From: Halorhabdus salina
GTDB lineage: Archaea > Halobacteriota > Halobacteria > Halobacteriales > Haloarculaceae
Direction of reading: 5' to 3'
Assembly: GCF_013839425.1 (NCBI RefSeq)
Contig: NZ_JACDNP010000012.1
Location: 1-63,710, forward strand
Length of the DNA: 63,710 bases
The position numbers and the translations under genes were made by a program. Below the pieces are notes generated by a model. The model made no database searches, was not told the DNA's origin, and saw only the letters and a program-made list of their open reading frames with translations. Below, in pieces: positions 55,032 through 63,630 of this stretch (positions are counted from its first letter, which is position 1; each line of letters begins with the position of its first letter).

Positions 55032-55094
55032 TTTTATAATAGAGGGTATTCGAACAGTTTGTGACTAAGACAAGATTTAATAATCAGACTGTTC
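55032..55094 (+). promoter_or_regulatory. Promoter and candidate operator of the dab operon
   Basis: TTTTATAATA at 55032-55041 is a TATA-like box. Just downstream GAACAGT (55052-55058) and ACTGTTC (55088-55094) form an inverted repeat with outer TTCG/CGAA. A second AT-rich element, ATTTAATAA at 55075-55083, lies between the arms. The repeat overlaps the likely transcription start, so a bound regulator would repress. The adjacent Lrp is an obvious candidate. The rest of the 350-base gap (54819-55170) has no gene. Confidence 0.5.
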
Positions 55095-55170
55095 TCGAAA
55101 CGGTGTAGAAACGACCAGTACCGGACCAAATGTGTGGGGGGATTCCCGGAACGGTCGTGAGGGACGAACG

Positions 55171-56655
55171 ATGTCAGGACGCACCGCGAACGCGACGGTC
55201 GGATCGCTCCCGGACACGACGGCGACGAGGTCGATCGTGCCCGCGGCACTCACGTGGCTCATGTGGTCGCTGTTCACCGCGAGTGTCGGCACGCTCGTGG
55301 CCCGACTCGGAACGAGTGATGTCTGGCGAGTGACCGAAGTGGTCGCGATCGACGGGCTGACAGTCCTGCTGTGGGTGGTCGTGACGTTCTTCAGCGGGAT
55401 CGTCCACAGCTACTCGCGCCGATACATGGCCGGGAGCGCCCACGAACGGCGGTTCTTTGTCGCCGTCTTCGGCTTCACGGCGGTCGTGCTGGGGCTGGTC
55501 GCGGCCGATCACGTCCTGGCATTCGGTGTTCTGTGGCTTCTGATGGGCCTCGTGATGGCGGAACTCGTCGGGCTCGTCGATGGCTGGAAACAGGCTCGGG
55601 CGGCCGCACGCGTCGCCCGCCGGTACTTCCTGGCGAGCAGCGGGTTGCTCGGTCTCGCGCTCGGGGCCCTGTGGTGGGCGACGGGCGCGACGACGATCTC
55701 GGGGATCACCGCGGCCGCCGACGGGCTCGGCGGGTCGGTGTGGCTGCTAGCAGCCGGGGCCTTGGTCCTCGCGGCGATGATCCAGTCCGCCCTCGTTCCC
55801 TTCCACACCTGGCTGCTGGCCTCGATGACTGCTCCCACGCCGGCCTCTGCGCTGATGCACGCCGGGTTTGTCAACGCTGGCGGCATCTTACTGACCAGGT
55901 TCGCACCGGTACTCACCGTCGATCCGGCGGTCATGTTCTCGATCGTCTTGGCGGGCGCAGCCAGTGCCCTCCTCGGGAAGCTCCTCAAGTCCGTCCAGGC
56001 GGACATCAAGGGGAAACTGGCCTGCTCGACGGTCGGCCAGATGGGCTTTATGATTATGCAAGCCGGCCTCGGCTTCTTCGGGGCCGCGATCACCCATTTG
56101 ATCCTCCACGGGTTCTACAAGGCCCACCACTTCCTGAGCGCCGGCGAGGAGATCGAACGGACCACGCCAGGCGACGAGTCCACGCATTCGCCGGGTATCG
56201 TCGGTATCGCGGTCACGCTCGCAACCGGGCTGGCCGGCGGCGCGCTGTTCGCGATCCTGACGGGCAAAGGCCGCCACCTCGACAGCGGCCTCGTCCTCGT
56301 GTTGATCGTCGTCGTCACGACGCTGCAGGCGACCCGTAGCGTCGTCGGGAACTCGTCGCTGTCGGCCCTGTTCCGATACGGGGCGATCCCGATCGTCTTC
56401 CTGCCGGCCATCGCCGTCTACGCGCTCGTGTACACGGCCGTTTCGGAGATGTTGAGCGACCTCTCGGTCGTGGCGGCACCGACCGAGCTTACCGTTGTCC
56501 ACCTCATCGTCGCCGTCGGGTTCGTCGGTGCGTACCTCGCTGTCGAGACAGGTGTCTACGAGCGCAGCCGGCGGCTCTACGTGGCATTGCTGAACGCGAG
56601 TCACCCGCCCGCAAGCACCGTGCTGACTGCCAGGGAGGATTACAATGAGTACTGA
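55171..56655 (+). CDS. dabB: DabB: NuoL-like membrane subunit of an inorganic carbon transporter
   Basis: A 494-residue membrane protein with about 13 helices, related to the proton-translocating NuoL/MrpA family. Features include FFSGIVHSYSRRYMAG, LVPFHTWLLASMTAPTPASALMHAG and KGKLACSTVGQMGFMIMQAG, with conserved Lys and His for the proton path. Together with DabA it couples an ion gradient to CO2 hydration and bicarbonate accumulation. It overlaps dabA by 11 bases. The ATG at 55171 (MSGRTANATVG) follows the operator region; an upstream GTG (55132) lies in it. Confidence 0.9.
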   Translation: MSGRTANATVGSLPDTTATRSIVPAALTWLMWSLFTASVGTLVARLGTSDVWRVTEVVAIDGLTVLLWVVVTFFSGIVHSYSRRYMAGSAHERRFFVAVFGFTAVVLGLVAADHVLAFGVLWLLMGLVMAELVGLVDGWKQARAAARVARRYFLASSGLLGLALGALWWATGATTISGITAAADGLGGSVWLLAAGALVLAAMIQSALVPFHTWLLASMTAPTPASALMHAGFVNAGGILLTRFAPVLTVDPAVMFSIVLAGAASALLGKLLKSVQADIKGKLACSTVGQMGFMIMQAGLGFFGAAITHLILHGFYKAHHFLSAGEEIERTTPGDESTHSPGIVGIAVTLATGLAGGALFAILTGKGRHLDSGLVLVLIVVVTTLQATRSVVGNSSLSALFRYGAIPIVFLPAIAVYALVYTAVSEMLSDLSVVAAPTELTVVHLIVAVGFVGAYLAVETGVYERSRRLYVALLNASHPPASTVLTAREDYNEY

Positions 56656-59050
56656 ACACACCATCGAAAACAGCATCGAGAAGGCAGCGACAACCGTCGG
56701 CTCGGTCTGGCCGATCCACTCGTTCGTCACGGCCAACCCGCTGTCGGGTTTCGAGGATACGCCCTTCGAGCAGGCAGTCCGGCAGGCGGGCGAGCTACTC
56801 GGCGGCCGTGGCTACCCCGATCCGGGAACGTTCCGGACTGCCCTCGAAGACGGCCGGATCGACCGCGAGGTGCTGGCGACCGAACTCGCCGAACGGGGAT
56901 TCGAGGCGGACCCGGAAGCACTGCTCGACCGCATGGATGCGACGGCCCGGACGGAAACACCCGACACCGCGAGCGAACGCGTCGATCACGTCCTGACGAA
57001 ATGGCTGTCGGTGTTCCTCGACGAAGGACACGCCGAATGGGCAATGCCTGATCGGGAGGAAGGATTCTATATCGCGTTCCGTGCAGTGGCCTCACACGAC
57101 AGTCATGTCCCCGAGACCGGAATCGTCGCCGACCTTCCCGAGCGTCCGTGCGATGCCATCGAAGCCGTACTGGAGGAATACCCCGAGAGCCAGTGGGTGC
57201 CGATCTTCGAGGAACAACTGGCGGCCCTGCCCGGCTGGACCGGGTTCATCAAGCAACGTGCTGCAGACGGGGGGAACTGGCAGTCGATGTATCCCATCAC
57301 ACTGGTGGAGTATCTGGCCGTCCGCTTCGCGCTCTGTGACGGCTTCGGTGTCGATATCGAGCCCGCTGTCGGCCAGGCAAACACCGAGGCCGACGCATGC
57401 GACGACATCGCGGCGGCGTTCCTCGGGGCCTGGGAGCGGAGTTACCGGAGCGAACTCGTCGAGGGCGTCGCTGTTGAAAGTCAATCACTCACCGAAAGTA
57501 AGTCCACGAGTCGGCCAGACGCCCAACTGGTGTTCTGTATCGACACGCGCTCGGAAGTCATCCGCCGGCACGTCGAGGCCACGGGCGACTACGAGACCCA
57601 CGGCTACGCGGGCTTTTTTGGCGTCCCGATGGAGTACCAGGGCTACGACGCCGAGCGGTCGGTCAACGCCTGTCCACCGATTGTCGATCCACAGCACCGT
57701 ATCACCGAGATGCCGACCGACGACGAAGCGACGGCGAGTCATGATCGCTGGTCGCGGCTCCGTGGGGCTGCCGGTGACGTCATCGAGACCCTATCGACGA
57801 ACCCAGCCACCGCCTTTGGCTTTGTCGAGAACGCGGGCAGCGGCTACGGACTGTCGCTCGTAGCCCGCACGCTCGTCCCCGGCCGCCTGAACGACGTTTT
57901 CGACGCCGCCGACGATGCGGTCCCCGGCGAACACGAGTTCTGTGACCCGCTCGTCGATTACCAGCACACCTACGCCGGCGATCTGCCGGTCGGCCTAACC
58001 CACGACGAGAAGGTCGAGTACGCCGCGACCGCGTTCGAACTAATGGGCATCGAGCAGTTCGGCCGATTGTTCGTCTTCGTCGGGCACGCCAGTGAGACGA
58101 CGAACAACCCGTACGATTCGAGCCTGGACTGTGGGGCCTGTGCCGGCAACCCCGGTGGCCCGAACGCCCGTGTCCTCGCGGCGATCTGTAATGACGATGC
58201 AGTCCAGATAGCGCTTCGCGAGCGCGGTATCGAGATCCCCGAGGACACCGTCTTCGTCGCTGGCGAACACAACACGACGACCGACGAGATCGAACTGTTC
58301 GACGATAGCGTCCCCGAGAGCCACGCTGCCGATATTAAGAAGCTCCGGAGAGATCTGGCCGCCGCTCGCGAGGGGAGCGCCGCCGAGCGCATCGCATCGA
58401 TGGGTACTGACGGGACCGCGGGCGTCACCGAGATCGAGCGCCGGGCGGCCGACTGGGCCGAGACGCGCCCCGAGTGGGGGCTAGCGGGCAACGCCGGCTT
58501 CGTGATCGGTCCCCGTGAACTGACGAGCGATCGCGACCTCGACGGCCGTGCGTTCCTCCACTCCTACGATTACACGATGGACCCCGATGGCGACGCCCTC
58601 GAGGCGATATTGACGGGGCCACTGGTCGTCACCCAGTGGATCAACGCTCAGTACTACTTCTCGACGGTCGATCCCGCCGTCTACGGCAGCGGGTCGAAGA
58701 TCACCCACAACCCAGTCGGCAACGTCGGCGTCTACCAAGGCAACGGCGGCGACCTGATGACCGGCCTCCCGATCCAGTCGCTGTTTGCGGCCGACGACGT
58801 CCCGTATCACCAGCCGCTCCGTCTCTCGACGGTCGTCCACGCGCCGGTCGATCGCGTCACCGACGTGCTGACCGAACACGAAGAAGTGCAGGAACTGCTG
58901 GACAACGACTGGCTCTCGCTTTCGGTCGTCGATCCGACACAGGACCACCGCGTCTTCCACTACGACGGTCAACTCGCCTGGACGCCGGCGAGCGAACCGA
59001 TCGCCGACGAATCGGCGGTCCCGGAAACGCCCGCCGTCGCGGACGACTGA
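56645..59050 (+). CDS. dabA: DabA: UPF0753/DUF2309 carbonic-anhydrase-like subunit
   Basis: An 801-residue soluble protein. The zinc site predicted from Halothiobacillus DabA is conserved: Cys298 and Asp300 in VFCIDTRSEVIRRH, His481 in VGHASETTNN and Cys496 in SLDCGACAGNPGG; the His-to-Cys spacing of 15 equals that of the bacterial enzyme. It is thought to be a vectorial carbonic anhydrase on the cytoplasmic face of DabB. Starts 11 bases inside dabB. Confidence 0.93.
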   Translation: MSTEHTIENSIEKAATTVGSVWPIHSFVTANPLSGFEDTPFEQAVRQAGELLGGRGYPDPGTFRTALEDGRIDREVLATELAERGFEADPEALLDRMDATARTETPDTASERVDHVLTKWLSVFLDEGHAEWAMPDREEGFYIAFRAVASHDSHVPETGIVADLPERPCDAIEAVLEEYPESQWVPIFEEQLAALPGWTGFIKQRAADGGNWQSMYPITLVEYLAVRFALCDGFGVDIEPAVGQANTEADACDDIAAAFLGAWERSYRSELVEGVAVESQSLTESKSTSRPDAQLVFCIDTRSEVIRRHVEATGDYETHGYAGFFGVPMEYQGYDAERSVNACPPIVDPQHRITEMPTDDEATASHDRWSRLRGAAGDVIETLSTNPATAFGFVENAGSGYGLSLVARTLVPGRLNDVFDAADDAVPGEHEFCDPLVDYQHTYAGDLPVGLTHDEKVEYAATAFELMGIEQFGRLFVFVGHASETTNNPYDSSLDCGACAGNPGGPNARVLAAICNDDAVQIALRERGIEIPEDTVFVAGEHNTTTDEIELFDDSVPESHAADIKKLRRDLAAAREGSAAERIASMGTDGTAGVTEIERRAADWAETRPEWGLAGNAGFVIGPRELTSDRDLDGRAFLHSYDYTMDPDGDALEAILTGPLVVTQWINAQYYFSTVDPAVYGSGSKITHNPVGNVGVYQGNGGDLMTGLPIQSLFAADDVPYHQPLRLSTVVHAPVDRVTDVLTEHEEVQELLDNDWLSLSVVDPTQDHRVFHYDGQLAWTPASEPIADESAVPETPAVADD

Positions 59051-59124
59051 ACCTCCCACCTGGGTAACGGAGACCACGAGTCGGGCCCGCGTCATTCAAG
59101 ACGGCCGCCGCCCAACTCGCGGAC

Positions 59125-59634
59125 GTGAGCGACGATGTCACTTCGCGCCACGAGCGCCTCGAACGACACGACGTGCCCGGATCGCGCAACGCCCTGCGCC
59201 ACTGGATCCGGACGCGCAACCCGGTGTGGATGCTCATCGTCCCGGCGATCATCTGGTTCCTCCGGCTCGTCCCGAGCGTCCGCCTGAAGAACGTCGTGCT
59301 CCGTGCGCTCGGGGCCGACGTCGGCGAGGGGGTCGCCCTGGCGTTCGGGGCAACACCGGACATGCTCTGGCCGGACCGCCTGGTCCTTGAAGACGATGCG
59401 ATCGTCGGCTACGACGCGACCCTACTCTGTCACGAATACCTGCAAGACGAGTACCGAACGGGCGAGGTTGTTGTCGGCGAACGAGCGATGATCGGTGCCG
59501 GCGCAATCGTGTTGCCCGGTGTCCGGATCGGGGCTGATGCACAAGTCGCAGCAAACTCGCTGGTGACTGGGGATGTCCCACCAGGGGCGACGGTAGCCGG
59601 CGTGCCTGCCGAAGTCGTCTCGGACGCGGACTGA
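59125..59634 (+). CDS. Membrane-associated hexapeptide acyltransferase
   Basis: A 169-residue protein with an N-terminal membrane helix (NPVWMLIVPAIIWFLRLVP) and a left-handed beta-helix (ALGADVGEGVALAFGATP, GERAMIGAGAIVLPGVRIGA, AANSLVTGDVPPGATVAG). It probably transfers an acyl group to a lipid or glycan at the membrane. It follows dabA by 75 bases but probably belongs to another process. GTG 59125 starts MSDDVTSRHERL. Confidence 0.8.
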   Translation: MSDDVTSRHERLERHDVPGSRNALRHWIRTRNPVWMLIVPAIIWFLRLVPSVRLKNVVLRALGADVGEGVALAFGATPDMLWPDRLVLEDDAIVGYDATLLCHEYLQDEYRTGEVVVGERAMIGAGAIVLPGVRIGADAQVAANSLVTGDVPPGATVAGVPAEVVSDAD

Positions 59635-59639
59635 CTCTT

Positions 59640-60422
59640 CTAGCGGAACCGGGTGATCCCTGAGCGCACGACGCGCTGGTTTGGAATGATAAACTCCGCC
59701 TCATCACTCTCGACATGGGTGACGAAGACGTCAATCTCCTGAACTACGCCGCGTCGATCGTCTATTTCGACTTCGTCGCCGATGCTGTAGGGTTCAGTCA
59801 ACAGCAGATACGTCCCAGCTGCAGCCGCCGTCAGCAGGTCCTTGAACGCCAGCGCGCTCAAAAACAACAGCCCGAACGCGTAGGCAGCGAGCAAGACGAT
59901 CAACGCCATCGTCGCCACGCCCAACTGCCCCAGTGCGATCAGTGCGGCCACGTAGAAAATGCTGTACTTGGCGAGCTTAGGTAACAGCGTCACTTCTGGC
60001 AGCTTGACGCTCTTGAGTCGCTCGCTGATTGCCAGGGACACCTTGTCGCCGATCACCAGGCCGACAATGACCACGACAGCGGCGATGAACAGTTGCGGAA
60101 GGTACTGAGGGAACCGCTGCCAGAAAAGGTCTGCATTCATGATCTGTGCGACCTGTAACGCGATGAATACCGCAAGCACGTAGACGAACAGCGCGGCCAT
60201 CTGTGAAAACAAGCCGACGGTCGAGAGGCCGAAGTTCTGGATTGTCCGTTCGAAGGCCGTCCCTTCGACCGCCCCCGGGACATCGAGTTGAACCAGCAGG
60301 TTCCGCGTCGTTCGCCACACCAGATAGCCGGCGACCGCTCCGATGAAAAGGACGGCGATCGCGACGGTGACTGCCGTTTCTTCAGAGAGCATCGTTCGTA
60401 TGATTGCCGCCGGATCGACCAT
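59640..60422 (-). CDS. MscS-family mechanosensitive channel
   Basis: A 260-residue channel with four to five membrane helices, then a shortened MscS beta-domain (LLLTEPYSIGDEVEIDDRRG, then VVQEIDVFVTHVESDEAEF, and IIPNQRVVRSGITRFR). The last helix (AYAFGLLFLSALAFKDLLTA) should line the pore. The C-terminal alpha/beta cage is missing. Its start shares one base with the stop of dacZ, so c-di-AMP synthesis and turgor release are coupled. Confidence 0.87.
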   Translation of the reverse strand: MVDPAAIIRTMLSEETAVTVAIAVLFIGAVAGYLVWRTTRNLLVQLDVPGAVEGTAFERTIQNFGLSTVGLFSQMAALFVYVLAVFIALQVAQIMNADLFWQRFPQYLPQLFIAAVVVIVGLVIGDKVSLAISERLKSVKLPEVTLLPKLAKYSIFYVAALIALGQLGVATMALIVLLAAYAFGLLFLSALAFKDLLTAAAAGTYLLLTEPYSIGDEVEIDDRRGVVQEIDVFVTHVESDEAEFIIPNQRVVRSGITRFR

Positions 60423-61228
60423 CAGTACTCCTCCGGATCGAGTTCAAGGATTAGTTCCCCGCGCTTGAACGCCCGGACGAGCCCATCGCTCTCGCTGAGG
60501 ACAATCGCGATGGCGTTGGTATCCCGCGTGATTGCCCCAGCTGCCATGTGCCGTGCCCCGAGGCCTTTGGGAATGTCAACCCCCTCCGCAGAGGGTTCAA
60601 GATACCGGTAGGCAGAAACGATCTTCCCCCCGTCGGAGATGACGAACGCCCCATCCAGGCGCGAAAACTCCTTGAGCATCACGTTGACGATCGGATCGCC
60701 GACGTGAACGTGGCTCTTCTCGAAGGGGTTGTAGGAAAGCGGACGGGACTTGTTCATAACCTTCCCGGCGTCACCGACGACGAACAGTGCGCCCACTGGC
60801 TTGCCCTTCTGGCCTTTCTTGCCCAACTCGACGGCGACATCGACGACGTTCCGGATGACCCCCGGTTCAGCCCTGGAGTTGACGAACAGATCGTAGACAC
60901 CAGTCTCGGTGAACTCGCCGGCCCGGACTCGCATCGCCGTATCCAGGCTGTCGCCGTACGTCGTCGCCAGACAGAGGACCTGATCGTTCTCACCGAGGAA
61001 TTCCTGGGCGAGCGCGCCTTCGATTCCAAAGCGCACTCGATCACTCAATTCCGAAAACTCGACGGGCAACTCCACGAAGCGCTCGGCATCCCGCTCGTCC
61101 TCTGCGCTGATCACGACGACCTCGTGGTCGTCTGTGAGTTGTTCGTATAGATCGGCCTCCGGACTGAAGAGCACCACGCCATCCAGATCGCTCGCCAAAG
61201 AATCCAGCACGTCTTCAATATGGCTCAT
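60422..61228 (-). CDS. dacZ: Diadenylate cyclase DacZ
   Basis: A 268-residue archaeal c-di-AMP synthase. An N-terminal PK-like domain (residues 1-120) is followed by a DAC domain with DGAFVISDGGKIVSAYRYLE and GLGARHMAAGAITRDTNAIA, the DGA and RHR-like catalytic motifs (here GARHMAA). It makes c-di-AMP from two ATP. In Haloferax c-di-AMP is essential and linked to osmoregulation; the overlapping MscS gene supports the same role here. Confidence 0.92.
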   Translation of the reverse strand: MSHIEDVLDSLASDLDGVVLFSPEADLYEQLTDDHEVVVISAEDERDAERFVELPVEFSELSDRVRFGIEGALAQEFLGENDQVLCLATTYGDSLDTAMRVRAGEFTETGVYDLFVNSRAEPGVIRNVVDVAVELGKKGQKGKPVGALFVVGDAGKVMNKSRPLSYNPFEKSHVHVGDPIVNVMLKEFSRLDGAFVISDGGKIVSAYRYLEPSAEGVDIPKGLGARHMAAGAITRDTNAIAIVLSESDGLVRAFKRGELILELDPEEY

Positions 61229-61343
61229 TGTCCTATCAGATCATCCGACAGGAAAAAAACTTTGCGGCCCGCACCCCACCTTTTTACTTCGGCGGGTGCG
61301 CTCGCTCGCCCCGCAAGGCTCGCTCACGCACCGCTCTCTGCTC

Positions 61344-61586
61344 ACGGCGGCTTCGCCGCCGTTCGCACGGTCAGCGGGACCTTCGGTCCCGCTCGACTTG
61401 CAAAAATCTGGACCAAAAACATCCGGACGCTCACTGCCTCGCGGCGTCTTCTCGCGGGCTTTGCGAGGCGGTTTCACCGCCTCGAATTCGCGGCGCGTAG
61501 CGCCGCGCATGGCCCGCTCGAATGGTCCGCGGAACTCCGTTCCGCGCTATCGCCGCTCGGCTTCCCGAGGTCGCTCCGCGACCTCG
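61344..61586. repeat. Array of six perfect short hairpins
   Basis: Within 243 bases there are six stems of 7-9 bp with three-base loops: 61344-61362, 61373-61393, 61464-61484, 61490-61506, 61529-61545 and 61566-61586. Loops are TTC, TTC, TTC, GTA, TCC and TCC. A second copy of the 24-base motif found at 24545 lies inside at 61397-61420, minus strand. No protein gene is supported from 61229 to 61710; open frames here are by-products of the palindromes. Confidence 0.7.
61397..61420 (-). repeat. Motif-plus-hairpin element, copy 2
   Basis: Read on the minus strand the sequence begins GTTTTTGGTCCAG and ends TTTTTGCAAG, as at 24545-24568 with one substitution (A for C). It is immediately followed by the hairpin AGCGGGACC/GGTCCCGCT (61373-61393), repeating the order seen in copy 1. 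Confidence 0.6.
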
Positions 61587-61710
61587 CACCGCTCGCGTCC
61601 GGGGAACCGCCTCACTTCGTTCAGCGGATGCTACTCTCCTACAGCCTCTTCCAGAGGTTAAACCAGTCCCAAAATGTCCAGCAGCTCAAAACGCTTCAGT
61701 TGCGCGAGTT

Positions 61711-61827
61711 CTATTCGTCGTCACCGTCGGACCGCTGACGACCTTTGGAGACGCGCTCTCCGCCGTGGAGTAAACTCTCCCGGGCTCGCTCCCGGTCAGA
61801 CTCCTCACTGTGTTCCTGTGTGCTCAT
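61711..61827 (-). CDS. Very small charged protein (38 aa), uncertain
   Basis: From ATG 61827: MSTQEHSEESDRERARESLL, then HGGERVSKGRQRSDGDDE. Highly charged, no hydrophobic core, likely disordered. It lies 37 bases after the membrane protein gene on the same strand. Codon use is compatible with coding, but nothing else supports it. Confidence 0.35.
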   Translation of the reverse strand: MSTQEHSEESDRERARESLLHGGERVSKGRQRSDGDDE

Positions 61828-61864
61828 GTTGCACTGTACTTCATTGAACGGTATAATCTTTGGG

Positions 61865-62545
61865 TCACTGCCATTCTCGAATGTCACGGATCGCACGCCG
61901 GGTCTGCGGAATCAGCCCCGAGGTCAGGACGAATCCACCAATCAGTGCCAGTGTAGCGCCGGAAAGCCATACCGGGACCTGCCCGACGAGCCCAGCATAG
62001 ATACCCAACACGAACGAAACGATCGCACTGACGATCAAGACGATCGTTACTTGAAGAAGTGGAATGTTCCGGATATTTATACTCCTATTGAAATTAATAC
62101 GCATCGCATAGTTCTTGAGCAGCAATTCCTCCGCTTCCTCCTGTGAGAAGTCGGCACGGAGTAGTTGGGTGAGGTTGTCGGAACTGATCCCGACGTCGAG
62201 TTCAGAAGCTGTGTACGTCAGTGCCGCAAACGCGGTCGAGAACAGCAGTGCTCCAACCCCCAGACCCGTGTAAATATTGACGAACGGCTCGATAGCAGTC
62301 AGTCCCGACCCTGAATCGTCGCTCAACTGTGTCCCGATGGAGAGCACAGAGACGAGAATCCCGATCAGGGCAATATTGAGCCGGAGAATCCGACTCGCCT
62401 TCGTGTCGATATCATTGAGCGTGTCTCGCTGTGCATCGACTGTTTCCCGGGCCTCCTCACGCAGTTCTAGGAGGGTCTCCTCGTCGCCTTCGTACGCTAT
62501 CTCGCGAAGTTCGTCACGTAGCTCCGTAGGGTTTCGACTCGACAT
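61865..62545 (-). CDS. Four-helix membrane protein with effector-like IDTKAS motif
   Basis: A 226-residue protein. An acidic coiled N-terminus leads to NDIDTKASRILRLNIALIG (residues 44-62), then helices at about 55-72, 93-111, 160-180 and 190-212. The DTKA..LL..N element recalls the N-terminal helix of two-helix/SLATT/PycTM effectors of defence systems, which depolarise membranes on activation. It starts four bases after the stop of the methylase-type gene, so they form one operon. Function inferred from motif and context only. Confidence 0.7.
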   Translation of the reverse strand: MSSRNPTELRDELREIAYEGDEETLLELREEARETVDAQRDTLNDIDTKASRILRLNIALIGILVSVLSIGTQLSDDSGSGLTAIEPFVNIYTGLGVGALLFSTAFAALTYTASELDVGISSDNLTQLLRADFSQEEAEELLLKNYAMRINFNRSINIRNIPLLQVTIVLIVSAIVSFVLGIYAGLVGQVPVWLSGATLALIGGFVLTSGLIPQTRRAIRDIREWQ

Positions 62546-62549
62546 CGTG

Positions 62550-63596
62550 TCACTCTCCCACCGCTTCCTCGACAATCTCGATTTCCTCGTCGGTCAACCC
62601 ATATAACTCATACACGATTTCGTCGATCAGATCGTCAGTGCGATCGATCTTCGCTTCCAGTTCGTCGGCCCGCTCTTTCGTCTCGATGTAACTCGCCAGC
62701 CCATCGCGCACGTCGTTGACGGCGGGCAACGTCAGCTTTCGCAGGCGATCGACCAGCGAGTTGGTCTTCGTGGCGGTCTCGCGGAAGTCCGCGAACCCAC
62801 CCGCCTCCTCGACGGCGACGGGTACGAAGTGCTCGATCAGGTCCGCCTCTGCTTCGGTGAGGTCAGTGATCTCCAGCGCCGCCAGTGGCTCGGTCTCGGT
62901 GTAGCCCCACTGGTCGGTCTCGTGGGCGTCTTCGTCATCCGGTTTGTACCGGGCCGTCAGGCGAATTTCGACGCTCGTGGGCGACTCGCGGACGACCGTG
63001 GCCTCGCCGACGCGGAGGTTCGGGCGGGTTTCGGTGGTCTCGGTGAGGATGGACTCGGACGCGCCGTCCGGGGGTTGGGTCAAGCCGACTTCGGCGAGGG
63101 TTTGGTCGTCTGAGTAGGAGCCGAGGTGGTCACGGAGGGAGAGATTGAGATCATATTTTTGATTATTCATCCCTGACATTTCTTGCGCAAGACGGACAAG
63201 CACATCATGGACGACCCCCTCTTCTTCTGACCGTAGGTGGTCACGAAGATTGCCAATCATTTCTCCAAATGAATGGCCTTCCAAGCCGCGAGCGTAGTCA
63301 TTTAGATATTCATCTACCACGCTCTCTCGGTCTTCGTCATCCATCCCAAATTGAATTTGTTGGATGGGGAGTTCTCTAAAATATTGTTTGGTACAAGTGA
63401 TATATCCGCCTCTGAAGACATTGCTGATTGATTGGAGGCACAAGAAGAGCAATTTGGAGTTGATTAATGCTAATACGTACATCGGGGAATAGGAGGAACC
63501 ATTTTGGAGCGAGATACCGAATCCACCGCTCGCCATCAGAACATAATCTGACTGAGGTGTTGGATATGGAGCGAAAGACGGTCCATCGGCAAGCAA
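62550..63596 (-). CDS. Methylase/restriction (Eco57I/PglX-like) gene, 5' part cut off by the IS
   Basis: The visible 348 residues are the C-terminal target-recognition region of a large type IIG or PglX-like N6-adenine methylase. ADGPSFAPYPTPQSDYVLMA, LINSKLLFLCLQSISNVFRG and YITCTKQYFRELPIQQIQF are typical of that TRD. The end is a coil (IETKERADELEAKIDRTDDL). TTG 63596 is only a nominal start: the frame continues upstream (PKIHNEGEILIPL) to the IS edge at 63630 and meets a stop inside it. The catalytic NPPY region must lie beyond the window. AT-rich near the break. Confidence 0.8.
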   Translation of the reverse strand: MLADGPSFAPYPTPQSDYVLMASGGFGISLQNGSSYSPMYVLALINSKLLFLCLQSISNVFRGGYITCTKQYFRELPIQQIQFGMDDEDRESVVDEYLNDYARGLEGHSFGEMIGNLRDHLRSEEEGVVHDVLVRLAQEMSGMNNQKYDLNLSLRDHLGSYSDDQTLAEVGLTQPPDGASESILTETTETRPNLRVGEATVVRESPTSVEIRLTARYKPDDEDAHETDQWGYTETEPLAALEITDLTEAEADLIEHFVPVAVEEAGGFADFRETATKTNSLVDRLRKLTLPAVNDVRDGLASYIETKERADELEAKIDRTDDLIDEIVYELYGLTDEEIEIVEEAVGE

Positions 63597-63630
63597 AGGT
63601 ATGAGGATTTCTCCTTCATTATGGATTTTT

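Noticed and set aside
61344-61586. Replication origin
   Set aside because: The hairpin array lacks origin-recognition-box-like repeats and no orc1/cdc6 gene is in the window.
61241-61738. Several overlapping open frames in the hairpin array, both strands
   Set aside because: They are made of palindromic GC-rich sequence, show no protein-like pattern, and overlap each other in different frames.
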